Counted from the first letter of the stretch, positions 1-5,500 are shown. The stretch: DNA of 11,029 nt from an uncultured Blautia sp. (GCA_934437695.1 CAKSAW010000030.1:1-11029), one strand, 5' to 3'. The notes: generated by a model not told the origin, from the sequence alone. Translations and numbers: made by a program.

Positions 1-179
1 TTTCCTCTGATCGTTATATATTTAGGTTCAAAATCATGCTCAACATCAATTCCGAACTGACTCTTCGGGAAATCACGGACATGTCCGTTAGAAGCTTCCA
101 CATCGTAATTTGCACCGAGAAATTTCTTTATTGTCTTCACTTTTGCAGGTGACTCCACTATCACCAGATATTTCGCCAT
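1..179 (-). CDS. topA: DNA topoisomerase I (TopA), N-terminal fragment, cut by window edge
   Basis: This is the first 59 codons of type IA DNA topoisomerase, which relaxes negatively supercoiled DNA through a 5'-phosphotyrosine intermediate. The visible protein begins [20 protein letters not shown] and continues with [17 protein letters not shown], the start of the Toprim domain. Glu9 falls where the catalytic Toprim glutamate of TopA sits. The active-site tyrosine and the C-terminal zinc-finger part lie beyond position 1. The ATG at 177-179 is preceded by AGGAGAGG at good spacing. The gene follows dprA after 93 bp and is probably read with comM and dprA; comM-dprA-topA is a familiar order in Clostridia. 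Identity is clear despite the short fragment. Confidence 0.95.
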   Translation of the reverse strand, partial: MAKYLVIVESPAKVKTIKKFLGANYDVEASNGHVRDFPKSQFGIDVEHDFEPKYITIRG

Positions 180-183
180 GCTA

Positions 184-191
184 CCTCTCCT
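184..191 (-). promoter_or_regulatory. Ribosome binding site of topA
   Basis: On the minus strand AGGAGAGG ends 4 nt before the topA ATG, and the AGGAG core is 7 nt from it. It fixes the start at 179. Confidence 0.8.
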
Positions 192-215
192 AGTCGTAAT
201 CTGTTATTCTTCACT

Positions 216-245
216 CTGTTTTCTATAGAACGTGTCCGAAAACAG
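216..245 (-). repeat. 8-bp inverted repeat between dprA and topA
   Basis: Arms CTGTTTTC (216-223) and GAAAACAG (238-245) are perfectly complementary around a 14-nt spacer. It lies between the dprA stop and the topA ribosome binding site. On the minus strand no T-run follows, so it is not a standard terminator. It could be a mRNA-processing hairpin, an attenuating hairpin or an operator; the sequence does not decide. Confidence 0.5.
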
Positions 246-272
246 TATGTGAATCACAACAATAATCTTAAT

Positions 273-1190
273 TCATCTGTCTTTTACATAATAATGTCTC
301 CCGCTCTCTCTTATGAGTCCCCGCAGTGTCAGTTCCACCAGACAATTACTTACCTGCGCAGGTGAAAAGCCGGTTTTTCTCACAATATAGTCGGGATTTT
401 TTGGTCGTAAATCGAGACAACTATACACCATATTCAAATCTCTTGCAAGTCCTAAGTTATTTTTTTCCTCAGTTTGTATTTCTTTTTCCGATGAAATCCC
501 AAGTTCCTCCAGAATTATCTCCGGACAGTATGCGATCCCTGCTCCATCATAGATCAGCTTATGACAGCCTCTGCTAAGAGCATCTGTAACTGCCCCCGGA
601 ATAGCATAAACCATCTTTCCCTGCTCCAGTGCAAATCCTGCAGTGATCAGAGAGCCGCTGTTCTCTTTTGCCTCTACTACCAGAACTGCATCTGACAGTG
701 CACTGATAAGCCTGTTTCGCGCCGGAAAATGCCAGGAAACCGGTCCTGAACCCAGTGGACATTCACTTATGATTCCTCCATTCTCCCACAGGATCCTCTC
801 ATACAGTTTTCTGTTTGATTTTGGATAACATACGTCAACACCGCTTCCCAATACCGCAAATGTAGGCATCTTTCCTTCCAGTGCACCCTTGTGTCCTTCT
901 GAATCAATACCAAGAGCCATTCCACTGATGATCTGAACTCCTGCCATGCTCAATATTTTTGCATACTGAAAGGCCTGTATCCTTCCATAAGGACTGCACA
1001 TTCTGGCACCGATCACTGCCACAGTTCTTCTGTCCGGATCAGGAAGTCTGCCTTTTACAAAAAGCTTTGAAGGCATAGACGGATACTGCTTCATTACCTG
1101 TGGATACTCCGGATCTGTTTTTTCAATACAGCGGATCTGTGTTGTACTGTATTTTTCCGTATAAGCCTTTCCCACATCAATACTTTCCAT
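273..1190 (-). CDS. dprA: DNA-processing protein DprA/Smf, short form without the N-terminal SAM/HhH-like domain
   Basis: DprA binds incoming single-stranded DNA and loads RecA during natural transformation; it is also kept in many bacteria not known to be competent. The 305-aa protein starts directly in the pre-Rossmann segment (YPQVMKQYPSMPSKLFVKG, residues 29-47). The Rossmann-like DprA domain follows: VAVIGAR at 57-63, ISGMALGID at 88-96, VLGSGVDVCYP at 113-123, FPARNRLIS at 155-163 and GSLITAGFALEQGK at 179-192. Residues about 245-305 look like the C-terminal winged-helix (DML1-like) domain. The N-terminal SAM/HhH-like domain of many DprA proteins is absent. The start is set by GTGAGG 8 nt before the ATG. 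The gene begins 20 bp after the comM stop, so the two are surely co-transcribed. Cytoplasmic. Family assignment is secure. Confidence 0.95.
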   Translation of the reverse strand: MESIDVGKAYTEKYSTTQIRCIEKTDPEYPQVMKQYPSMPSKLFVKGRLPDPDRRTVAVIGARMCSPYGRIQAFQYAKILSMAGVQIISGMALGIDSEGHKGALEGKMPTFAVLGSGVDVCYPKSNRKLYERILWENGGIISECPLGSGPVSWHFPARNRLISALSDAVLVVEAKENSGSLITAGFALEQGKMVYAIPGAVTDALSRGCHKLIYDGAGIAYCPEIILEELGISSEKEIQTEEKNNLGLARDLNMVYSCLDLRPKNPDYIVRKTGFSPAQVSNCLVELTLRGLIRESGRHYYVKDR

Positions 1191-1210
1191 ATAACATACC
1201 TCACTGACAT

Positions 1211-2743
1211 CTATTTTATAACAAAATCTTTGTCAAACACCCTGTACGAAAGTGCTTCGCCTATATGATGACTGGCAATAATCTCTTCCTCATCCATATC
1301 TGCAATTGTCCTGGCTACTTTCAGAATCCTGTGATAGGATCTTGCGCTGAATGCGATTTTTTCAAAGGCTCTTGCAAGAAGTCTGGATGCACTGTCTGTA
1401 AGAGGACAAAATTTATCAATCTGGCTGCTCCTGAGCTGTCCATTAAAGCTTATTTTCTCTTCCTTGTATCGTTCCTCCTGTACTTTCCGTACCTTTTCCA
1501 CTCTTTTTCTGATCACTGCAGACATTTCTCCCTTTTTTCCACAATGTAGCTGGGCAAAAGAAACAGGCGGCACTTCCGTACTGATATCGATCCTGTCCAG
1601 AAGGGGACGGCTGATTTTTCCCATATAATGTGAGATTTCTCCATGTGTGCAGGTGCATCTGTTTAAATCCGGATAATAACCGCAAGGACAGGGATTCATA
1701 GCCGCACACAACATAAAATCCGCCGGAAAACTATAAGTTCCGCTGGCTCTTGCTATCTGGATCACTTTATCTTCCATGGGCTGACGCAAAAGTTCCAGAC
1801 TTGCCCTTGAAAATTCAGGCATCTCATCAAGAAAAAGTACCCCCTTATGTGCAAGAGTAATCTCTCCTGGTCTTGGATTACGACCCCCTCCTGCTATTGC
1901 CTGAGGTGTACTCGTATGATGAGGACTGCGAAATGGTCTTTCATTGATCAACGGATGTTCTCTTGAAAGAAGTCCTGCAATACTGTAAATCCTGGTAAGC
2001 TCCAGTTTCTCTTCAAAACCTAACCCCGGCATTATTGTGGGAAGTCTTCTTGCCATCATGGTCTTACCTGCCCCGGGTGGTCCCATAAGGAGAATATTAT
2101 GAAATCCACTGACTGCGATCTCTGCTGCTCTCTTTGCCCCTTCCTGTCCCTCAATATCTGAGAAATCCATTCCCCTGTCCTCATTTATAATAGAAGAAAT
2201 TTCTCTCCCTGCTTCCATTTTCAGATAAGGTTCAGGATTCTTAAGACACTCCACAAGTTCCGGAATATTTTTTACTCCCGCCACCGGTACATCCGGAACC
2301 AGTCTTCCTTCTTTTAGATTCTCATACGGAACTACACAAAATCTGCATCCAAGACTTCTGGCACACAATATAACAGGCAGTATTCCGGATATTCCATGAA
2401 TTTCTCCATCAAGTCCGATCTCACCGGCCATCATAACCCCACTGACAACCTTAGGATTGATCATCTCAAAAGCAGCCAGTACTGCAGCTGCTACCGGTAC
2501 ATCAAAACCTGCTCCTTCTTTCTTCATATCTGCAGGGGCAAAATTAACAGTGATCCTCTTTGGCGGAAACTGATAACCATTATTCTTAAGTGCTGTACGC
2601 ACCCTGTCCTGCGCTTCTTTTACCTGAGCAGACGGAAATCCTACCATAATAAAAGAAGGAAGTCCATTACTTACATCAGCCTCTACCTGCACAGGACATA
2701 CCTCTACCCCAAAAATTGCAGCTGATAATACACTTGCAAACAA
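1211..2743 (-). CDS. comM: ComM/YifB family Mg-chelatase-like AAA+ ATPase
   Basis: In transformable bacteria ComM is a hexameric helicase that promotes branch migration during integration of transforming DNA; the family is widespread and often labelled YifB. The 510-aa length is typical. Residues 1-170 form the N-terminal ChlI/Lon-like domain (SVLSAAIFGVEV, then NFAPADMKKEGAGFDVPVA at 67-85). The Mg-chelatase AAA+ core carries Walker A GPPGAGKT (221-228), Walker B VLFLDE (302-307) and LLDRIDI (381-387). A Cys cluster CPCG...CTC at 352-365 could bind metal. Residues about 405-500 match the family's C-terminal helical domain. The start codon is TTG, supported by AAGGAG six nt upstream and by alignment of the family's N-terminus. 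It is the first gene of comM-dprA-topA and is divergent from the XRE regulator. Confidence 0.95.
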   Translation of the reverse strand: MFASVLSAAIFGVEVCPVQVEADVSNGLPSFIMVGFPSAQVKEAQDRVRTALKNNGYQFPPKRITVNFAPADMKKEGAGFDVPVAAAVLAAFEMINPKVVSGVMMAGEIGLDGEIHGISGILPVILCARSLGCRFCVVPYENLKEGRLVPDVPVAGVKNIPELVECLKNPEPYLKMEAGREISSIINEDRGMDFSDIEGQEGAKRAAEIAVSGFHNILLMGPPGAGKTMMARRLPTIMPGLGFEEKLELTRIYSIAGLLSREHPLINERPFRSPHHTSTPQAIAGGGRNPRPGEITLAHKGVLFLDEMPEFSRASLELLRQPMEDKVIQIARASGTYSFPADFMLCAAMNPCPCGYYPDLNRCTCTHGEISHYMGKISRPLLDRIDISTEVPPVSFAQLHCGKKGEMSAVIRKRVEKVRKVQEERYKEEKISFNGQLRSSQIDKFCPLTDSASRLLARAFEKIAFSARSYHRILKVARTIADMDEEEIIASHHIGEALSYRVFDKDFVIK

Positions 2744-2749
2744 ATATAA

Positions 2750-2757
2750 CTCCTTTC
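2750..2757 (-). promoter_or_regulatory. Ribosome binding site fixing the TTG start of comM
   Basis: The minus strand reads GAAAGGAG, then TTATAT, then TTG. A strong Shine-Dalgarno site at 6-nt spacing, with no in-frame ATG nearby, supports the TTG at 2741-2743. Confidence 0.8.
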
Positions 2758-2761
2758 TTCC

Positions 2762-2789
2762 TGCATAAATCCCCCTGGATATTTATGCA
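2762..2789 (-). repeat. 9-bp inverted repeat just upstream of the comM ribosome binding site
   Basis: Arms TGCATAAAT (2762-2770) and ATTTATGCA (2781-2789) are perfect reverse complements with a 10-nt spacer. The near arm ends 4 nt before the comM Shine-Dalgarno stretch. It could be an operator for a dimeric repressor or a 5'-UTR hairpin that affects comM translation. No T-run follows, so it is not a terminator in front of comM. Confidence 0.6.
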
Positions 2790-2828
2790 CGATCACATAT
2801 TCAATTTTCGCATTTATATTGGGAAAGT

Positions 2829-2848
2829 TTTCAGAAACATTTCAGAAA
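2829..2848. repeat. Two tandem copies of TTTCAGAAA, 11-bp period
   Basis: TTTCAGAAA occurs at 2829-2837 and again, identical, at 2840-2848. The 11-bp period puts both copies on the same face of the helix, as expected for side-by-side protein binding. The site is in the divergent spacer between comM and the XRE gene, about 25 bp before a TATAAT on the plus strand. Confidence 0.5.
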
Positions 2849-2872
2849 TCAGATTTGAAAAAGATTACCTTT

Positions 2873-2878
2873 TATAAT
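2873..2878 (+). promoter_or_regulatory. Possible -10 box (TATAAT) of the XRE regulator gene
   Basis: A perfect TATAAT lies at 2873-2878 on the plus strand. The hexamer 17 nt upstream (CAGATT, 2850-2855) is a poor -35, so the promoter would be weak or activator-dependent. A second -10-like box, TATACT at 2923-2928, is an alternative. The 5' leader would be about 75 to 120 nt. Confidence 0.35.
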
Positions 2879-2917
2879 AGTCCATTTTGCTCCAAATTGC
2901 AATAGTGCATTTTGTTC
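2876..2917. repeat. 17-bp imperfect direct repeat overlapping the putative XRE promoter
   Basis: AATAGTCCATTTTGCTC (2876-2892) and AATAGTGCATTTTGTTC (2901-2917) match at 15 of 17 positions with a 25-bp period. The 8-bp palindrome ATTGCAAT (2896-2903) sits between them and overlaps the second copy. The placement, starting inside the TATAAT box, fits an autoregulatory operator for the downstream XRE protein, but that is inference. Confidence 0.5.
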
Positions 2918-3003
2918 TGTTTTATACTTTTTTCACAATGTGGTCATGGAAATTTTTTCGGATCATGATTGGGTTCAAAATACATAACAGAGAGGTGGAT
3001 CAT

Positions 3004-3219
3004 ATGAAATTTCAACGTATTCAGGATTTACGGACAGATGCTGATCTGTCACAGAAGCAACTCAGTGAGATTCTTCACATCAGCCAGCGTTCCTATTCAC
3101 ACTACGAAACTGGATCGCGCAATATTCCCATTGAAATGCTGATCAGACTGGCAAATTATTATGACATAAGTGTTGACTATCTGATAGGACGTACTGATAA
3201 AAAAGAAATGAATAAATAA
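3004..3219 (+). CDS. Small XRE-family helix-turn-helix transcriptional regulator
   Basis: This 71-aa protein is little more than one Cro/C1-type HTH domain. Residues 14-36 (DLSQKQLSEILHISQRSYSH and on to YETG) form the helix-turn-helix, followed by the usual RNIPIEMLIRLANYYDISVDYLIG (40-62) and a short charged tail. It should bind DNA as a dimer in the cytoplasm. The ATG at 3004 has AGAGAGGTGG five nt upstream. The reading frame stays open upstream to 2887, but that part has no ribosome binding site and encodes no recognisable domain. It is the only plus-strand gene and diverges from comM, so it may regulate itself or comM through the repeats in the shared spacer. Its target is not known from the sequence. 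Confidence 0.9.
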   Translation: MKFQRIQDLRTDADLSQKQLSEILHISQRSYSHYETGSRNIPIEMLIRLANYYDISVDYLIGRTDKKEMNK

Positions 3220-3227
3220 GTACTGGT

Positions 3228-3284
3228 AAAAATATAAAAGGATCCCTGCAACTTTTAATGTTACAGGGATCCTTTTATATTTTT
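3228..3284. terminator. Bidirectional rho-independent terminator
   Basis: Two perfectly complementary 21-nt arms (3228-3248 and 3264-3284) enclose a 15-nt loop. The stem has a GGATCCCTG core and A/T-rich outer ends, giving a T-run on whichever strand is transcribed. It lies 8 bp after the XRE stop and 20 bp after the stop of the opposing membrane-protein gene, so it serves both converging units. Confidence 0.92.
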
Positions 3285-3304
3285 CTTCTTATATATTGTT
3301 ACAG

Positions 3305-3901
3305 TTATCCTCTTATCATAACAGTGTCTGCAGAAGGATGGACCTTTGCCCCCTCTGCTTTTGTTTTTGTCTTAACATTTACATACAGATGTCCATTATC
3401 AAAGGTAAGATAACCTTTTGCCACATTCCCGAGAGAATCTGTAAAAGAGAATCTTGACGCATTTCCGGCTACAGATTTCTTTACAGTTGCCTGACAGGTG
3501 ACCGTTTTTTTCTTATTCGTCTGTGAATAAGTAAATGTAACTGATTTCTGGCTAAGCTTCGTGATCTCGATCACAATTCTGCCGTTTTTACTGTGCCAGC
3601 TTCCCAGATACTCATCCGGGTCAAAAGCATATGCTCTCTCCAGGGCAGGTGTAGGAGTCACTGTAGGAATCGGCGTGGGGATCGGTGTAGGCGTAGCTGC
3701 AGGTGTGGGCGTTACAGTAGGAACACTTTCCAGTACCGCCAGCGCTTCAGCTTTTCGCTGTTGTCTGTCATCCTCTCTTCTCTGCCTGAGCAACAGAGTC
3801 CCGGCAAGTATAAGAAGGATAAACAAAATGATCACAACTATCAGAAGCTTTATAAGCCTTTTTTTCTTTTTGTTCCTTTTCTGATCGTTCATTGCCGACA
3901 A
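3305..3901 (-). CDS. Membrane-anchored protein of unknown function with Pro/Thr linker and C-terminal beta-rich domain
   Basis: I do not recognise a named family. Using the preferred start the protein is 198 aa. It has a short Lys/Arg-rich cytoplasmic segment (to residue 15), one hydrophobic helix (LIKLLIVVIILFILLILAGT, 16-35, running on to about 38), a charged stretch, a TP-rich linker (about 59-85), and an extracellular domain of about 100 residues. That domain begins YLGSWHSKNGRIVIEITKLS and has alternating polar and hydrophobic residues, consistent with a beta-barrel or lipocalin-like fold. The basic N-terminus predicts an Nin-Cout signal-anchor. A TTG at 3899-3901 has AGAGGAG 8 nt upstream, which argues for a 198-aa product beginning 23 nt after the purF-like stop. 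A longer reading from TTG at 3946 (213 aa) would overlap that gene and lacks a ribosome binding site. It is last in the purF-like transcription unit. Confidence 0.8.
   Translation of the reverse strand: MSAMNDQKRNKKKKRLIKLLIVVIILFILLILAGTLLLRQRREDDRQQRKAEALAVLESVPTVTPTPAATPTPIPTPIPTVTPTPALERAYAFDPDEYLGSWHSKNGRIVIEITKLSQKSVTFTYSQTNKKKTVTCQATVKKSVAGNASRFSFTDSLGNVAKGYLTFDNGHLYVNVKTKTKAEGAKVHPSADTVMIRG
3647..3727 (-). repeat. Degenerate repeat encoding the TPTP-type linker of the membrane protein
   Basis: The codons spell units such as TVTPTPAATPTPIPTPIPTV. At DNA level this is a GT-rich imperfect tandem repeat on the plus strand. Such linkers are extended cell-wall spacers, and the repeat is a likely place for length variation between strains. 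Confidence 0.6.
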
Positions 3902-3909
3902 ATCTACGT

Positions 3910-3919
3910 CTCCTCTTTT
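3910..3919 (-). promoter_or_regulatory. Ribosome binding site fixing the TTG start of the membrane protein
   Basis: The minus strand reads AAAAGAGGAG, then ACGTAGAT (8 nt), then TTG at 3901-3899. The next in-frame ATG (3892-3890) is 17 nt from the GGAG, which is too far. The site lies just after the stop of the purF-like gene. Confidence 0.65.
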
Positions 3920-3924
3920 GTTTC

Positions 3925-5340
3925 TTATTCTTTTCCGTCCCAGCAATATGTACAGAGTTTACAAGGGGAAATTCCGATGGAAGCCTTCAGATCATCCAGT
4001 CTGTGGAATTTCAGAGATGTGAAATTCAGTTCTTTACGAATATCCTCCAGCATCTCTTTATAATTTGTTGAATTAGGATCTGCATAATCTGCCAGGATCT
4101 TGTCACTGACATTCTCTCCCTCACGTTTTGCGATCACACGTCTTGTGATCAGGTCCATTTCTGACTTGGAACGTGAGAAATTCAGATATTTACAGCCATA
4201 CAGAAGGGGTGGACACGCAGGACGGATATGTACTTCCTTTGCACCATTTCCATAAAGGAATTCTGTTGTCTCTCTTAACTGTGTTCCACGTACTATAGAG
4301 TCATCGATCATAAGAAGACTCTTATCCTTGATCAGTTTGTGTACAGGGATCAGCTTCATTCTTGCAATAAGGTTTCTCTGGCTCTGCTGTGTAGGCATAA
4401 ATGATCTGGGCCAGGTTGGTGTATATTTTATAAATGGGCGGGCAAACGGTACTCCGGACTGATTGGCATATCCAATGGCATGGGCAATACCGGAATCCGG
4501 AACACCTGCTACAATATCCGGATTTACTTCTCCCTTGTCTCTCTGGGCAAGCATATCACCACAGTGATATCTCATTTCTTCTACATTCACTCCCTCATAA
4601 GTAGAAGTCGGATATCCGTAATATACCCAGAGGAATGAACAGATACGCATCTCTTCCCCCGGTTTCTGAAGGGTTTCCACACCGTCAGGAGTCACAGCAA
4701 CAATTTCTCCAGGTCCCAGTTCTTTCAGATCTTCATACCCCAGATTAAGATATGCAAAGCTCTCAAAAGATACACAGCATGCATCTTCCTTCTTTCCTAC
4801 GATCAGAGGAGTTCGTCCCAGGCGGTCACGTGCAGCCAGAATACCCTTAGGTGTCAGAAGCATCATTGTCATAGATCCTTCAATCACCTCCTGGGCATAA
4901 CGAATGCCCTCGATCATGTTATCTTTCTGATTGATCAGAGCAGCTACCATCTCTGTAGGGTTAACACTTCCACCACTCATTTCAAGGAAGTGAGTACATC
5001 CATTCTTAAAACAGATAGCAATTAACTCATCCATGTTGTTGATCTTTCCAACTGTGGTAATTGCAAAGTTTCCAAGGTGAGAACGTACCAGAAGTGGCTG
5101 CGGTTCATTATCTGAAATACATCCGATTCCTAAATTTCCTTCCATTTCACCGATGTCACCGTCGAATTTCGTTCTGAATGGTGCATTCTCAATGTTATGA
5201 ATGACGCGGTCAAAGCCACGTTTCTTATCATACACTGCCATTCCGCCTCTGCGTGTTCCCAGATGGGAATGATAATCAATTCCAAAAAAAAGATCCAGAA
5301 TGCAGCTGGATTTTGATGCTACTCCAAAAATTCCACCCAT
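3925..5340 (-). CDS. PurF-like phosphoribosyltransferase with inactivated glutaminase domain
   Basis: The 471-aa protein has the full architecture of glutamine PRPP amidotransferase: an Ntn-type glutaminase domain (about 1-230) and a type I phosphoribosyltransferase domain (about 231-455). The PRPP motif LLMIDDSIVRGTQ (342-354), VPDSG (280-284) and FMPTQQSQR (314-322) are present. Cys234, Cys383, Cys463 and Cys466 align with the four iron-sulfur ligands of the Bacillus-type enzyme. The N-terminus is MGGIFGV where PurF has (M)CGIFGV, so the nucleophile is missing. The GHxRYST, HNGN and SDTE glutamine-site signatures are also not conserved. The ATG at 5340 is chosen because AAGGAG lies 9 nt upstream and PurF homology begins there; a TTG at 5376 adds 12 unrelated residues. 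Glutamine-dependent phosphoribosylamine synthesis is unlikely; the real substrate is unknown. I recall similar MGG-type proteins annotated as PurF in gut Firmicutes and Bacteroides, but could not check. It begins the two-gene unit with the membrane protein. Confidence 0.88.
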   Translation of the reverse strand: MGGIFGVASKSSCILDLFFGIDYHSHLGTRRGGMAVYDKKRGFDRVIHNIENAPFRTKFDGDIGEMEGNLGIGCISDNEPQPLLVRSHLGNFAITTVGKINNMDELIAICFKNGCTHFLEMSGGSVNPTEMVAALINQKDNMIEGIRYAQEVIEGSMTMMLLTPKGILAARDRLGRTPLIVGKKEDACCVSFESFAYLNLGYEDLKELGPGEIVAVTPDGVETLQKPGEEMRICSFLWVYYGYPTSTYEGVNVEEMRYHCGDMLAQRDKGEVNPDIVAGVPDSGIAHAIGYANQSGVPFARPFIKYTPTWPRSFMPTQQSQRNLIARMKLIPVHKLIKDKSLLMIDDSIVRGTQLRETTEFLYGNGAKEVHIRPACPPLLYGCKYLNFSRSKSEMDLITRRVIAKREGENVSDKILADYADPNSTNYKEMLEDIRKELNFTSLKFHRLDDLKASIGISPCKLCTYCWDGKE

Positions 5341-5349
5341 TATTGTATT

Positions 5350-5355
5350 CTCCTT
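5350..5355 (-). promoter_or_regulatory. Ribosome binding site fixing the ATG start of the purF-like gene
   Basis: AAGGAG on the minus strand, 9 nt before the ATG at 5340-5338. It excludes the upstream TTG at 5376 as the main start. Confidence 0.8.
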
Positions 5356-5369
5356 TTGTTCATCATCTC

Positions 5370-5475
5370 CGGACAATTTCTGCCCGTTTTCTGGAGCGTA
5401 TTTAAGGGATCAGCTCTGTAAAAAGCCTTTTTTAAACACGCTCTAATACTTTTTTTTCATAATAGCTGTGTTTAA
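5370..5475 (-). ncRNA. Structured 5' leader of the purF-like gene with competing stems
   Basis: Read on the minus strand, segment C (5443-5432, GAGCGTGTTTAA) pairs with segment D (5405-5394, TTAAATACGCTC) over 12 bp with one G-U. The same segment C can instead pair with segment B (5475-5468, TTAAACAC) over 8 bp, extendable by GCT/AGC across a bulged A. A third hairpin, CGGGCA / TGTCCG (5386-5381 / 5375-5370), lies before the ribosome binding site, also with one G-U. Both wobbles favour folding of the minus-strand RNA. Mutually exclusive stems suggest a riboswitch or attenuator, but no U-run follows stem C-D, so translational control or processing is more likely than termination. I match it to no known riboswitch class. 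Confidence 0.45.
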
Positions 5476-5500
5476 TAAGTTATATCGCACAACACTACCC

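Noticed and set aside
2887..3003. A 5' extension of the XRE gene (110 aa from TTG at 2887, or from ATG at 2938)
   Set aside because: There is no ribosome binding site at either start and no recognisable domain, and it overlaps the putative promoter. The ATG at 3004 has AGAGAGGTGG and begins exactly at the HTH domain.
3902..3946. TTG start at 3946 for the membrane protein (213 aa)
   Set aside because: It overlaps the purF-like gene by 22 nt and has no Shine-Dalgarno site. The TTG at 3901 has AGAGGAG at 8-nt spacing.
5341..5376. TTG start at 5376 for the purF-like gene, adding 12 residues that might act as a propeptide
   Set aside because: The residues do not end before a cysteine, so they could not yield a Cys1 enzyme after cleavage, and AAGGAG clearly serves the ATG at 5340.
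5394..5457. Plus-strand rho-independent terminator (inverted repeat followed by TTTTTTTT at 5450-5457)
   Set aside because: No plus-strand gene lies upstream, the T-run is 6 nt beyond the stem, and the stem has an A-C mismatch in that orientation. The minus-strand leader reading fits better.
5442..5459. Five-codon ORF MKKKY in the purF-like leader on the minus strand
   Set aside because: It has no Shine-Dalgarno site and is A-rich low-complexity sequence, so chance is the best explanation.
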